A stretch of DNA of 55,110 bases from DATAQC01 sp046263055. Lineage in GTDB: Bacteria > Actinomycetota > Acidimicrobiia > Acidimicrobiales > AC-14. A program made the position numbers and the translations under genes. Below the pieces are notes generated by a model. The model made no database searches. It had not been told where the DNA came from and saw nothing but the letters and a program-made list of their open reading frames with translations. The DNA is taken from NCBI GenBank assembly GCA_046263055.1, contig JBHELO010000003.1, forward strand, positions 1-55,110. Direction: 5' to 3'. Positions 7,579-16,609 of this stretch are shown piece by piece (position 1 is the stretch's first letter; each line of letters begins with the position of its first letter).

Positions 7579-8520
7579 GTGATTATTCACGCCGTCGACG
7601 AAGTACCTCCGGTACAACACAAGCTCGTGCTCTGGAAACGCGCAGGTGACGGCCTGCATGCCCTAAGTCTGAATGGCTTCCAGACCCGCCACGAGGCTGT
7701 GCTGGCGCTGGTGGATCCGGCCGACCAGCAGCACAACGGTCCAGCGTTCGGACCGGTTCTGATTCATACAGACGATCGTCCGATCGGCGCCATTGGTGAC
7801 GACTGGCGGTCGTACGCCTTCTGCACCGCGCCGGGATACCTCGACGTGGCGGTTCCAGACTTCGTCTTCGGCGGCTGGCCGGAGGTGGGCATCGACGACT
7901 TCGACGACACCGCGGCCAGCATGGCCGCCGCGGGCGACCAGCCGGCCGAGCTCGCTGTGGCCGGCTGGATCGGCAGCTGTGGCTTGCATCCGGTGCGCTC
8001 GGCTCTGCTGCGCCTCAGTGAGGCGCATCCCGACTTGCTGGACGTGCACGACATCACATGGGTTTACAATCCATCCGGGCTGCAGACGGTCAAGCAGAAC
8101 CATCTCTCCCTTCCTGAGCAGGTCCGGCGCTGGAACGCCCTGGTGGACGTGGAGGGCAAGGGATACAGCGGGAGGCTCAAGCTGCTGCTCCACAGCGGCC
8201 GTCCAGTGCTCGTTCAGGACCGGCCTTGGCATGAGTGGTACTGGGACAGCCTGGTGCCGATGAAGCACTACATCCCCGTGCGTCGAGACCTGTCCGACCT
8301 CCTGGACCGGGCCCGGTGGGTACAGCAGAATCCGCAGGAGGCTGTCCAGATCGGCCGCGCCGGACAGAAGCTGGCCCAGCGGCTGCTGACGCGGGCTTCG
8401 GCTGTGGATGAATGGGGGCGAGTGCTGTCGGTCGCCGGGGAGCGCGGAACCGACGGCTGGGCGCCACAGGCCCTGCGCGAAGACCTCGGCCCGGTGCTGC
8501 CTCGGCTTGGCGCGTCCTGA
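7579..8520 (+). CDS. Glycosyltransferase family 90 (CAP10/Rumi-like) protein
   Basis: Predicted sugar transferase. The C-terminal half has the family's ending: SGRLKLLLHSGRPVLVQDR, WHEWYWDSLVPMKHYIPV, DLSDLLDRARWVQQNP-EAVQIGRAGQKLA. This matches the K-LL-SGS, L-P--HYvP and sDL--w-----eA--Ia--G pattern of CAP10-domain enzymes. The N-terminal half contains a plausible substrate side (DDWRSYAF, FVFGGWPEVGIDDFDDT). Length 313 residues from GTG 7579. No signal peptide or membrane segment is visible, so it should act in the cytoplasm, perhaps on a surface glycan. Acceptor and donor are unknown. Confidence 0.72.
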   Translation: MIIHAVDEVPPVQHKLVLWKRAGDGLHALSLNGFQTRHEAVLALVDPADQQHNGPAFGPVLIHTDDRPIGAIGDDWRSYAFCTAPGYLDVAVPDFVFGGWPEVGIDDFDDTAASMAAAGDQPAELAVAGWIGSCGLHPVRSALLRLSEAHPDLLDVHDITWVYNPSGLQTVKQNHLSLPEQVRRWNALVDVEGKGYSGRLKLLLHSGRPVLVQDRPWHEWYWDSLVPMKHYIPVRRDLSDLLDRARWVQQNPQEAVQIGRAGQKLAQRLLTRASAVDEWGRVLSVAGERGTDGWAPQALREDLGPVLPRLGAS

Positions 8521-8770
8521 CCTAACGTCGTCGCCAACAGCGTCAGGATCGAACGTTCGAAGCAGCACCGGCTTGACAACGCGAGGAAGAGCAGTTTCCA
8601 CTGCGACGATGCGCCGTCTGGCGTCGGTCTCCCCCATGGCGCAGGCCCCGAGCGCAACCGCTCAGCGCAGTTGAAGCCGCCCACACGGCTAATGGGGACA
8701 TTGACTTGCAATGGGCGGCCCCACCGTTTGGCCCCCCCCGGTAGGCTCCGGCCCGGATGGCTGTCGGGCC

Positions 8771-10207
8771 GTGAGCTGGCTGCGGGCGCCCGGGTTCTGG
8801 CTGGCCCGCCTGGTGGTCCTGCGCATGCTGGCCGCCGTGTACCTGGTGGCCTTCCTGGTGGCGGTCAACCAGTTCCGCCCCCTGCTCGGGGAACGGGGCC
8901 TGCTGCCGGCCCCCCGGTTCCTGGCCGCCGTGGGGTTCCGGCGCTCGCCGAGCCTCTTCCACGCCCACTACTCGGACCGGTTCTTCGCGGTCGTGGCGTG
9001 GGCCGGCGCGGCGCTGGCCGCCGCCGCTCTGGCCGGGGTGCCCGAGGCCCTGCCGGTGTGGGCGTTCGTCCTGGCCTGGCTCGCCCTGTGGGCGCTGTAC
9101 CTCTCCATCGTCAACGTCGGCCAGACGTTCTACGGGTTCGGGTGGGAGGTCCTCCTCTTGGAGGCCGGGTTCCTGGCCGCGTTCCTCGGGCCGTCGTCGG
9201 TGGCGCCGCCCACCCTGGTGCTGATCGCCTTCCGCTGGTTGCTCTTCCGCCTCGAGTTCGGCGCCGGCCTCATCAAGCTCCGGGGCGACCCGTGCTGGCG
9301 GGACCTCACCTGCCTCCGGTACCACCACGAGACCCAGCCGATGCCCAACCCCTTGAGCTGGTACTTCCACCACCTGCCCGACTGGGCGCACCGGGCCGAG
9401 GTGGTCGGCAACCACGTGGCCCAGCTGGTGGCACCGGTGGGGCTCTTCCTACCTCCGCCCCTGCCGGTGGCGGCCGGGGTGGTGATGGTGGTGACCCAGG
9501 CCTGGCTGGTGCTCAGCGGGAACTTCTCGTGGCTCAACCTGCTCACCATCGCCCTGGCCGTCGTGGCCTTCGACGACCGGTTCCTCCACCACGTCGTGCC
9601 CGTCCACCGGGCCCACCTGGTGGTCACGCCCGGGTGGTTCTCGGTGCTGGTGGTGGCAGTAGCCGTTCTGGTGGTGGTCCTGAGCCGTCGGCCGGCGGCC
9701 AACCTGGCGTCGCGCCGGCAGCTCATGAACTCCAGCTTCGAGCCCCTCCATCTGGTGAACACCTACGGGGCCTTCGGCAGCGTCACCCGCGAGCGCAACG
9801 AGGTGGTGGTCGAGGGCACCGACGCCGAGGGCCCGGCCCCCGGCCCGTCCGCCACCTGGAGGGAGTACGGGTTCAAGGGCAAGCCCGGCGACCCGTTCCG
9901 TCGCCCGCCCCAGGTGGCGCCCTACCACCTGCGCCTGGACTGGGTGATGTGGTTCGTGGCCCTCCCCGGCCGCTTCGACGACCGCTGGCTGGTGGCCCTC
10001 CTCACCAAGCTCCTGGCCGGCGACCGCCCCACCCTCCGGCTCCTGCGCACCAACCCGTTCCCCGACGCGCCGCCGACGTTCGTCCGGGCCACCCTCTACC
10101 GCTACCGCTTCTCCACCTGGGCCGAGCGACGGGCCACAGGTGCCTGGTGGGTGCGGACCCGCCTGGGCGATCTCGTGCCCCCGGTGCGCCTTCCCGGTGT
10201 CGTCTGA
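8771..10207 (+). CDS. Lipase-maturation-factor-family membrane protein
   Basis: Polytopic protein related to LMF1/LMF2, which assist folding of secreted lipases in animals; the bacterial role is unknown. It begins VSWLRAPGFWLARLVVLR and shows many hydrophobic segments up to about residue 310. The LMF core blocks are present: YGFGWEVLLLEAGF, RLEFGAGLIKLRGDPCW and YFHHLPDWAH. The conserved C-terminal domain begins with LMNSSFEPLHLVNTYGAFG and ends with the FRATLYRYRFS-like block. GTG 8771 is preferred because the residues upstream of it are Pro/Gly filler. Length is 478 residues. It is alone on its strand and convergent with the sigma factor gene. Confidence 0.9.
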   Translation: MSWLRAPGFWLARLVVLRMLAAVYLVAFLVAVNQFRPLLGERGLLPAPRFLAAVGFRRSPSLFHAHYSDRFFAVVAWAGAALAAAALAGVPEALPVWAFVLAWLALWALYLSIVNVGQTFYGFGWEVLLLEAGFLAAFLGPSSVAPPTLVLIAFRWLLFRLEFGAGLIKLRGDPCWRDLTCLRYHHETQPMPNPLSWYFHHLPDWAHRAEVVGNHVAQLVAPVGLFLPPPLPVAAGVVMVVTQAWLVLSGNFSWLNLLTIALAVVAFDDRFLHHVVPVHRAHLVVTPGWFSVLVVAVAVLVVVLSRRPAANLASRRQLMNSSFEPLHLVNTYGAFGSVTRERNEVVVEGTDAEGPAPGPSATWREYGFKGKPGDPFRRPPQVAPYHLRLDWVMWFVALPGRFDDRWLVALLTKLLAGDRPTLRLLRTNPFPDAPPTFVRATLYRYRFSTWAERRATGAWWVRTRLGDLVPPVRLPGVV

Positions 10208-10373
10208 CGGGCGACGCCCACAGGACCGGGGGCACGGCGGTCGGCGACGGGCTCGCCGCCCCGCCTCCGGCGCCTCCGGCATCACCGGCGTGACGGGGGT
10301 CGGGTCGGGCTTCGGGCGGCCCCAGGGCGAGAGCCCGATGGTGTGGCCGGCGGCTCCCCGGGCCGGGCCTCGG

Positions 10374-11309
10374 TCAGCTGGCCAGCAGGTCGGCCAGGCC
10401 GGTCGAACGGCAGCGCCGGCGGAGCTTGCCCAGGGCCCGCTGCTCCACGTGGCGGGCCCCCTCGGTGGACAGGCCGCAGGCCCGGCCCACCTCGGCCAGC
10501 GTCCGGGGGGCGCCCCGGTCGAGGCCGTAGCGCAGGCACACAACCTCCCGCTCGCGCTCGTCGAGGACCACGAGGAGGTCCCGGACCTGAGCGGGCAGGG
10601 CGGCGGCGATGACCTGGTCGAGGGGCGGGACGGCCTCGGGGTCCTGCATGGTGTCGGCCAGGGTCAGGTCGCCCTCGGCGGCGAGGGGTTCGAAGATGGA
10701 CATCGGGTCGTGGGTGAGCTGGAGCAGCTCGCTCACTCGCGACACCGGGAGCCCGGTGGCGGCGGCCACCTCCGCCACCCGAGGGGCCCGGCCCAACTCG
10801 CCCTCCAGCGCCCGCGACGCCTGGCGGACCTGGTTCACCGCCTCCCCGGCTCGCACCGGCAGGCGGATAGTGCGGCCGGTGTTGGCGATGGCCCGGGTGA
10901 TCACCTGGCGGATCCACCAGGTGGCGTAGGTCGAGAACTTGTAGCCCCGCCCGAAGTCGAACTTCTCCAGGGCGTGGATGAGCCCGAGGTTGCCCTCCTG
11001 CACGAGGTCGAGGAGGGGCATCCCGGAGGACTGGTAGCGCTTGGCGATGGACACCACCAGGCGCAGGTTGGCCCGTAGGAACGCCGCCGTCGCCCCCTCG
11101 CCATCCGCCACGACTGCCGCCAGCCGCGTGCGCTCCGCCTCGTCCAGCTCCCGGGTCCCGGTGAGCACCGTCGCCGCCTCCCGGCCGGCGTCGATCCGCC
11201 GACCCAGGCGCTGCTCGTCCTCGCGGGTCAGCACCGGGTACCTGCCGATCTCCCGCAGGTACAGGCGCATCACGTCCGGCTCGGACGACTCGCGGACGTG
11301 CAACGGCAT
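10374..11309 (-). CDS. RpoD-family (group 2) RNA polymerase sigma factor
   Basis: Directs RNA polymerase to promoters. Region 1.2 is MRLYLREIGRYPVLTREDE. Region 2 includes NLRLVVSIAKRYQSSGMPLLD and GYKFSTYATWWIRQVITRAI (-10 recognition and melting). Region 3 and region 4 (LAEVGRACGLSTEGARHVEQRALGKLR, -35 helix-turn-helix) follow. It lacks the long acidic N-terminus of the primary sigma, so it is a HrdB-like alternative factor of 311 residues. ATG 11309 is well supported by AAGGAG nine bases upstream. The extra 50 residues up to 11459 are excluded. Confidence 0.93.
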   Translation of the reverse strand: MPLHVRESSEPDVMRLYLREIGRYPVLTREDEQRLGRRIDAGREAATVLTGTRELDEAERTRLAAVVADGEGATAAFLRANLRLVVSIAKRYQSSGMPLLDLVQEGNLGLIHALEKFDFGRGYKFSTYATWWIRQVITRAIANTGRTIRLPVRAGEAVNQVRQASRALEGELGRAPRVAEVAAATGLPVSRVSELLQLTHDPMSIFEPLAAEGDLTLADTMQDPEAVPPLDQVIAAALPAQVRDLLVVLDEREREVVCLRYGLDRGAPRTLAEVGRACGLSTEGARHVEQRALGKLRRRCRSTGLADLLAS

Positions 11310-11495
11310 GGGCTTCTGCTCCTTGTGCTCACCCGGGGGTGGCCGACTGGCCGATCCCCGATTCCCGGTGTGGCCTTCTGTCAACCGCGTCGCTCGGACG
11401 GTTGTTCCATCCCCGTGCGCATCCCGGCGATGTCGCCACCGAAGGTCCCCAGGCGCCACGTCGCCCGCCCCACTGCCCTCCCCGCCGCCGCCCGG

Positions 11496-12035
11496 TCAGG
11501 CCAAGGGGTCGTCCGCGGCGTCGGGGTCCGGCGGCGGGCCGGCCTTGACCACGATGGTGCCGGCGGCCCGGTCGTGCCAGCCCCGGCGCAACGGGTGGGG
11601 CACGGCCACCAGGTAGATGACGAGAGACAGCAGGAAGGCGCCGGGGATGGGCAGGAAGGCGGGCAGCACGGGGAGGAGGTAGCGCATCACCGACGCCGTC
11701 CAGTCCGGGAAGCGGCCGTCGTTCACCCGCACCACCTGGATGCCCATCACCCGCTTGCCGACGGTCTGGCCCCGGGTGTGGATGAGCATCACCTCGTACA
11801 CGGCGGCCACGACCACCGCCAGCACCTGCACCGCGGCCGGCGTGCTGACGGTGTTGCGCGCCGTGTTGACGTCCGAGGTGACGAAGACGAGGACCGTCAG
11901 CGGCAGCCCGACGATCAGGCCGTCGAGCAGGCGGGCGGCAGCCCGCGAGCCGATGGTGGCCAGGCGGTCCCGGTCGGGATCCGGCTCCGAACCCGCCGCC
12001 TCCCCGGGGAGCGGGTCGGGCCCGGCGGCGCTCAT
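11496..12035 (-). CDS. RDD-family membrane protein
   Basis: Small integral membrane protein with the RDD domain: Arg and Asp in the first helix (RAAARLLDGLIVGLPLTV), then a central helix (AAVQVLAVVVAAVYEVML). The TRGQTVGKRVMGIQVV loop and a final pair of helices ending RRGWHDRAAGTIVV follow. About 179 residues from ATG 12035; GTG 12071 would add 12 residues. Function of the family is uncertain, with ion exchange proposed for some members. It lies downstream of the sensor kinase gene on the same strand. Confidence 0.88.
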   Translation of the reverse strand: MSAAGPDPLPGEAAGSEPDPDRDRLATIGSRAAARLLDGLIVGLPLTVLVFVTSDVNTARNTVSTPAAVQVLAVVVAAVYEVMLIHTRGQTVGKRVMGIQVVRVNDGRFPDWTASVMRYLLPVLPAFLPIPGAFLLSLVIYLVAVPHPLRRGWHDRAAGTIVVKAGPPPDPDAADDPLA

Positions 12036-12190
12036 GCGCCGCCCGGAGTGGAAGCGGTCATCGCCGGACACTCTGCCTCACCGGAGGACGGCGCCCGTCG
12101 ATCCATCCGCGCCACCAGCGCCGGCGGCGCACGGCCACAGGGCCCGCCGGCACCTCCCGGCCCGCGCCACCGCCAGCGCCGCGAGGCGGG

Positions 12191-13804
12191 TCAGGGCGCC
12201 GGCGGGTGGCCGGATGACGGCGGATCGGAGGAGGGGGTGGTGGCGGCGGCCGCTGCCGGCCGGGACCAGGGCGAACCACCCGGGTCCGGGGGAGCGGCCC
12301 CGAGCCCCCGCTGGTCGGTGGCCGGCCCGGTGACGGGAACGGCGGTCGTCGGGTCGTCGGCCGCCTGCTCGTCGGCCCCGGGACCGGCGGCGGCGGCGGC
12401 GGCGCGGGGGATCGTCACCCGGAAGCACGCGCCGGCTCCCGGCGTGGACTCCACGCTGGCCCGCCCGCCGTGGGCGGCGGCGATGGCGGCCACGATGGAC
12501 AGCCCGAGCCCACTGCCCCCTCGCGCCTTGGGGGTTGCGGCACCCTGACCACCCCGCGCTCGTGACGGGTCGGCCCGGTAGAAGCGCTCGAACACCCTCT
12601 CGGCCGCCTCGGGCGGCAGGCCGGGACCGTGGTCGGCCACCTCCAGCACCGCGTCGTGCCCGTCCGTGCCCACCCGCACTTCCACCGGCGTGCCCGCCGG
12701 CGTGTGCGAGGACGCGTTGGCCAGGAGGTTGGCGGCCACCTGGCGGAGGCGGGCATCGTCGCCGCTGACGACGAGGCGGGCGGGTGCGTCGATGGCGATG
12801 GCGCGGTCGGGCGACGCAGCCCGGGCGTCGTCCACCGCGTCGGTGGCCACCCGCACGAGGTCCACGGGCTCCCGCTCGAGGGGCCGGCCCTGGTCGAGGC
12901 GGGCCAGGAGGAGAAGGTCGTCGACCAGGACGCCCATGCGGCCAGACTCCTCCTCGATGCGGCGCATGGCCTTGGCCAGGTCGTCGGGGCGCTCGGCCGC
13001 CCCGCGACGGAACAGCTCGGCGTAGCCCCGGATGGATGTGAGCGGCGTGCGCAGCTCGTGGCTGGCGTCGGCCACGAAGCGCCGGAGGCGGTCCTCGGAC
13101 TCCTGGCGGGCCTCGAAGGCCGACTGGATCTGGCCGAGCATGGCGTTGAGCGAGAGCCCCAGGCGGCCCACCTCGGTGCGCTCGCCGGCCACCGGCACCC
13201 GTCGCCCGAGGTCGCCCTGGGCGATGGCCCCGGCCACCTCGCCGAACTCCTCGAGGGGCCTGAGCCCGGCGCGCACCAGCACCAGGGCGACCCCCCCCAC
13301 CACGAGCACGACGAGGGCGGTGGCCAACGCCTCGATGCCCAGCAGCCGGTGCTGGGTCTGGGTCACGTCGTGGAGGGGAACGGCGATCACCAGGCGGTTC
13401 CCGCCGAACCCGGCGGCCAGCACCCGGAACCGACTGGAGCCCGACCTGCTGCCGACCGTGAACGCCTCGTTGGAGGAGAAGTTGGCGCCGTCGATGTCGG
13501 GCTCGGGGGCCTCGCCGGTCTGGCCGGTGTAGAGGAAGCGGGCCTGGGTCACGACATGGCCGGACGGGTCCACCACGAACGCCCAGCTCCCGGCCGGGAT
13601 GGTGGCGTCGCTCACGCCGGCCGGGCGGTCGCGGAACCGCGGGTTGAACTGGTTGCTCACCGGGTCGTAGGCAGCGGCCAGCTGCTGGTCCACCCGGTGG
13701 AGCAGGAACGAGCTGAGGGCCCGGTAGGTCACGACGTCGGTGACGGCCAGTCCCACGACCACCAGGCCGAGGACGACGAGCAGCAGTCGGCTGCGCAGCG
13801 ACAC
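12191..13804 (-). CDS. Membrane sensor histidine kinase (HAMP-HisKA-HATPase)
   Basis: Two-component sensor, 537 residues. There is one membrane segment at residues 7-27, an extracellular region of about 130 residues, and a second segment at about 157-178. HAMP follows (RPLEEFGEVAGAIAQGDL), then HisKA with the phosphorylated His249 in DASHELRTPLTSIRG. The ATPase boxes are NLLANASSHT (N), DHGPGLPPE (G1) and GGSGLGLSIV (G2). The last 90 residues are Ala/Pro-rich and probably disordered. GTG 13804 lies five bases after the response regulator stop, so the pair forms one operon. It resembles MprB/TcrY-type kinases; the stimulus is unknown. Confidence 0.93.
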   Translation of the reverse strand: MSLRSRLLLVVLGLVVVGLAVTDVVTYRALSSFLLHRVDQQLAAAYDPVSNQFNPRFRDRPAGVSDATIPAGSWAFVVDPSGHVVTQARFLYTGQTGEAPEPDIDGANFSSNEAFTVGSRSGSSRFRVLAAGFGGNRLVIAVPLHDVTQTQHRLLGIEALATALVVLVVGGVALVLVRAGLRPLEEFGEVAGAIAQGDLGRRVPVAGERTEVGRLGLSLNAMLGQIQSAFEARQESEDRLRRFVADASHELRTPLTSIRGYAELFRRGAAERPDDLAKAMRRIEEESGRMGVLVDDLLLLARLDQGRPLEREPVDLVRVATDAVDDARAASPDRAIAIDAPARLVVSGDDARLRQVAANLLANASSHTPAGTPVEVRVGTDGHDAVLEVADHGPGLPPEAAERVFERFYRADPSRARGGQGAATPKARGGSGLGLSIVAAIAAAHGGRASVESTPGAGACFRVTIPRAAAAAAGPGADEQAADDPTTAVPVTGPATDQRGLGAAPPDPGGSPWSRPAAAAATTPSSDPPSSGHPPAP

Positions 13805-13809
13805 CCGGG

Positions 13810-14511
13810 CTACCCGCTCTGCAGCCGCAAGGTGTACCCGACGCCCCGCACGGTGTGGATCAGCCGCGGCTCCACCTTGTCGATCTTCTTGCGCAGGTAG
13901 GAGATGTAGGTCTCCACCACGTTGGCGTCCCCGTCGAAGTCGTACTCCCACACGTGGTCCAGGATCTGGGCCTTGGACAGGACCCGGCGGGCGTTGAGCA
14001 GCAGGTAGCGCAGGAGCTTGAACTCGGTGACGGTGAGCTCCACCCGCATGTCGCCCCGCCACACCTCGCGGGTGTCCTCGTCCATCTCCAGGTCGGCGAA
14101 GCTGAGGCGGGGAGAGCCGCCCACCTCCGTGCCCCGGGTCCGGCGGAGGACGGCGCGAATGCGGGCCACCAGCTCCTCGATGCTGAACGGCTTGGTGACG
14201 TAGTCGTCACCGCCGAGGGTGAGGCCGGTGACCTTGTCCTCGGTGGCGTCGCGGGCGGTGAGGAACACCACCGACACCGGCACCCGCTCGTTGCGCAGCC
14301 GGCGTACGACGTCGAACCCGTCGAGGTCGGGGAGCATCACGTCGAGCACCATCAGCTCGGGGCGGAAGGTCTGGCCCTTGGCCAGCGCCGACCGGCCGTC
14401 AGGCGCCACCTCCACGTCGAACCCCTCGTAGCGCAGGGCGGTCCCCACCAGGTCGGTGATGTTGGGCTCGTCGTCCACCACCAGGATCCGGGTCTTCTCC
14501 GTCGTCGTCAT
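13810..14511 (-). CDS. OmpR-family response regulator
   Basis: DNA-binding partner of the kinase that follows. The receiver domain has acidic pair Asp13-Asp14, phosphoacceptor Asp57 (VLDVMLPD), Thr85 and Lys107 (KPFS). The winged-helix effector domain is complete (LTVTEFKLLRYLLLNARRV, HVWEYDFDGDANVVETYIS, RLIHTVRGVGYTLR). Length is 233 residues, typical of MprA/TcrX-like regulators. The ATG at 14511 is the first of MTTTEKTRILVVDDE. The longer reading to 15099 runs through the transglutaminase-fold gene and is false. Confidence 0.95.
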   Translation of the reverse strand: MTTTEKTRILVVDDEPNITDLVGTALRYEGFDVEVAPDGRSALAKGQTFRPELMVLDVMLPDLDGFDVVRRLRNERVPVSVVFLTARDATEDKVTGLTLGGDDYVTKPFSIEELVARIRAVLRRTRGTEVGGSPRLSFADLEMDEDTREVWRGDMRVELTVTEFKLLRYLLLNARRVLSKAQILDHVWEYDFDGDANVVETYISYLRKKIDKVEPRLIHTVRGVGYTLRLQSG

Positions 14512-14596
14512 CACCGTGCCATCGTCCGGCAGTGTCCTGGGAGAATCCTGAGAAGTTCCCGAGAAGCTCCGCCGAGTTCGGCCGTCCCCGCCACCG

Positions 14597-15457
14597 TCAG
14601 TTGAGGCGGGACCGCAGGCCGGTGGCCTCCGCCCGCAGCTGGCCCTCCAGGTCGGGCAGGGCGACGGCCAGCCCCTCCAAGACCTCGGCCGCCTCGACGA
14701 ACTGGCCGGTGGCGCCCAGGACCCGCGCCAGCTCGCGCCGTTCCACCGCCGGCGTGCCGGGGATGGCCAGGCGCAGGGCGAAGACCCAGGCCAGGCTGTC
14801 GAGGTCCCCTCTTGACGCATAGATGGCCCGCAGGTTGGCCAGCATGCGGCCCAGGATGGCCCGGGGCCCGACCGGCTCCAGGTAGGCGTCGAGGAACGGC
14901 GAGCTGCGCCCGTTGACGGCGTGGAAGCGCTCGATGCATCCGTCCCGGTCGAGCAGCCGCCCGCCGGCGAAGGGGTCGACGAAGACGGGCCCGCCGCCCG
15001 CGCCCGCGGCCGGCTCCCCGTCGTGGCGGAGGAGGAAGTGGCCGGGCAGCCCCACGCCCGACAGGCGCAACCCGAGGCGGGCACCCACCGACAACCCAAG
15101 CACCGACAGGCTGATGGGCAGGCCGACCCGGCGCCGCATGACCTGGTGCAGGAAGGAGTTGTCGGGGTCGTAGTAGCTGGTCACGTTCCCCGTGTAGCCC
15201 AGCTCCCCGAAGAGGTAGCGGCGCCAACCGTCCAGCGACCGGTCGGGGCACCGCTCAGCCAGGCCGTCGAGCAGCTCCAGCTCGAAGGACACGTCCAGGT
15301 CGGGATAGGCGTGGGCGGCTATGAGCAGCGCCGCCTCGTCGAGGGGCAACTCGTCCTCAGGCCCTGAGACCAGCGCCGCGAACCGGATGGTGGGGTCGTC
15401 GACCGGGTCACCGTCGCCGGGATCGTCGTCGAGGTCCCCGCCGGGGTCGTCGGCCAC
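14597..15457 (-). CDS. SirB1-family transglutaminase-fold/TPR protein
   Basis: Belongs to the SirB1/Transglut_core2 family of unknown biochemical role. Visible landmarks are FGELGYTGNVTSYYDPDNS, VGLPISLSVLGLSVGARLG and GVGLPGHFLLRH. FVDPFAGGRLLDRDG follows, then a helical TPR-like tail (LANLRAIYASRGDLDSL). Length is 286 residues. GTG 15457 is chosen because a -10 hexamer TACCGT lies six bases upstream, implying a leaderless mRNA; the extension to 15805 overlaps the divergent gene. It is separated by 85 bp from the response regulator downstream. Confidence 0.85.
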   Translation of the reverse strand: MADDPGGDLDDDPGDGDPVDDPTIRFAALVSGPEDELPLDEAALLIAAHAYPDLDVSFELELLDGLAERCPDRSLDGWRRYLFGELGYTGNVTSYYDPDNSFLHQVMRRRVGLPISLSVLGLSVGARLGLRLSGVGLPGHFLLRHDGEPAAGAGGGPVFVDPFAGGRLLDRDGCIERFHAVNGRSSPFLDAYLEPVGPRAILGRMLANLRAIYASRGDLDSLAWVFALRLAIPGTPAVERRELARVLGATGQFVEAAEVLEGLAVALPDLEGQLRAEATGLRSRLN

Positions 15458-15463
15458 GCGGCC

Positions 15464-15487
15464 ACGGTACCGCCGGTGGCCTACCAT
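15464..15487. promoter_or_regulatory. Divergent leaderless promoters
   Basis: Minus strand: TACCGT at 15469-15464, six bases before GTG 15457. Plus strand: TACCAT at 15482-15487, six bases before ATG 15494. Both match the TAnnnT -10 class. Both starts fall at the expected transcription start, so neither gene needs a Shine-Dalgarno sequence. Only 36 bp separate the two genes. Confidence 0.65.
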
Positions 15488-15493
15488 CCGGCG

Positions 15494-15751
15494 ATGGCAT
15501 CCGCGACCCCCTCCCCCACCCCCAACCCGAACGCCATGAAGTACACGCTCGACGTGCGGTTGCCGGCCACCATCAACTTCCCGAACGCCGAGGCCGCCGC
15601 CGCCAACCCGTTCGCGGCGGCGGTGTTCGCGGGCGGGGGCGTGGCGTCGCTGTTCGGGGTGAACGACTTCGTGACGGTGACCCGCCAGGGAGGCGCCGAC
15701 TGGGACGCCATCACCACCGTCGTCCAGGCCGCCGCCGCCCAGCACCTGTAG
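15494..15751 (+). CDS. Stand-alone Nfu/NifU N-terminal-domain protein
   Basis: 85 residues. TPNPNAMKYTLDVRLPA, then the ANPFAAAVFAGGGVASLFGV core and the NDFVTVTRQGGADWDAIT end, match the N-terminal domain of Nfu iron-sulfur scaffold proteins. The CxxC-bearing C-terminal NifU domain is missing, so it cannot hold a cluster in the usual way. It may work with a separate Nfu or serve another scaffold role. ATG 15494 is supported by the TACCAT box six bases upstream. Confidence 0.85.
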   Translation: MASATPSPTPNPNAMKYTLDVRLPATINFPNAEAAAANPFAAAVFAGGGVASLFGVNDFVTVTRQGGADWDAITTVVQAAAAQHL

Positions 15752-15990
15752 GCACTCGGGGGCGGCCCTCGCTCCTATTCCCGCTGGGAGTCCAGCGCTC
15801 CCCACGACGTCCGCCGGTAGGGCCGCCCGCCGGCCGCCACCAACGCCGGTCAGTCAGCGCCGGTCGGCACCGACCCGACCAGGCCGTGCTGGATGGCGGC
15901 GCCGGGCGAGGCCCTGGTCGCCGTAGCCGCCTCGACCAACGACGTCCTGCGCACCCTTGGGCCCGACACCGCCACCGCCACCCGCTGGGG

Positions 15991-16554
15991 TCAGCGGCGG
16001 CCGAGCTTGGACAGGCAGCGGAGCCGCGCCAGGCGACCGAAGGTGGCCGGTGGGGGAGGCGGGACCGTCAGGCCCGACCCCGCGACGTCCCGCTGGCGCC
16101 GCAGTTCCAGCCGGAGGCTCTCCTCGCCCCTCCGCATGGCCCACGTGTGGTTGGCGGCGAAGGCGGGTTTCAGCAGCCACCCCAGCCGGCGCAACAGCGG
16201 CTTGGTGGCATGGATGCGCCAGTCGTAGGTGATGTGGACCTCGGGCCCGACCTGGGCGAACGTCCACCGACCGGTTCCCTCGAGGTCGCCGGTGGCCTCC
16301 AGGGCGAAGCCGGTGTCCACGATGGGCTCGGTGACGTGCAGCGTCCAGCGCAGGGTGTACGGCAGCCAGCCCTTGGTGTGGAGGTCGACGACCGCGCCCA
16401 GGTTGCCGGGGCCTCCCGGCTCGACGACGTGCACGTCCAGGTAGACCGCCGGCCACCACCGGGGCAACGTCCGGGCGTCTCCCAGCACGACCTTGACCTC
16501 GTCGACGGTTCCTGCCACCCACCACTCGGTTACGAAGTGGTAGTCGCTGCCCAT
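15991..16554 (-). CDS. SRPBCC-family (polyketide cyclase/START-like) protein
   Basis: 187 residues with the ligand-binding helix-grip pattern. It begins MGSDYHFVTEWWVAGTVDE, then LPRWWPAVYLDVHVVEPGG, PYTLRWTLHVTE, GEGTGRWTF-like and THITYDW-like strands, and ends in a basic tail. Such proteins bind lipids or aromatic ligands or act as cyclases; no catalytic residue can be named. ATG 16554 follows a TACCAT -10 box by nine bases. It is about 55 bp downstream of the membrane protein gene on the same strand. Confidence 0.8.
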   Translation of the reverse strand: MGSDYHFVTEWWVAGTVDEVKVVLGDARTLPRWWPAVYLDVHVVEPGGPGNLGAVVDLHTKGWLPYTLRWTLHVTEPIVDTGFALEATGDLEGTGRWTFAQVGPEVHITYDWRIHATKPLLRRLGWLLKPAFAANHTWAMRRGEESLRLELRRQRDVAGSGLTVPPPPPATFGRLARLRCLSKLGRR

Positions 16555-16563
16555 GGCCGGGTG

Positions 16564-16569
16564 ATGGTA
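16564..16569 (-). promoter_or_regulatory. -10 hexamer TACCAT for the SRPBCC gene
   Basis: TACCAT on the minus strand lies nine bases upstream of ATG 16554, with no Shine-Dalgarno sequence between. A leaderless or near-leaderless transcript is likely. Confidence 0.5.
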
Positions 16570-16609
16570 CCGGGACGGCGGCCCTTGCTCCCGGGCCGGC
16601 GGCCCGCCG

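Noticed and set aside
10208..10373. Rho-independent terminator between the LMF and sigma genes
   Set aside because: A GGCGA/TCGCC stem is present near 10240 but lacks a T-tract, so termination cannot be claimed.
12629..13900. 423-residue plus-strand open frame
   Set aside because: It is antisense to the histidine kinase, whose motifs are complete.
15886..15990. Fragment VAVAASTNDVLRTLG that recalls the start of biotin-ligase proteins
   Set aside because: Only one short phrase matches, and the frame then runs antisense through the SRPBCC gene; chance similarity is more likely.
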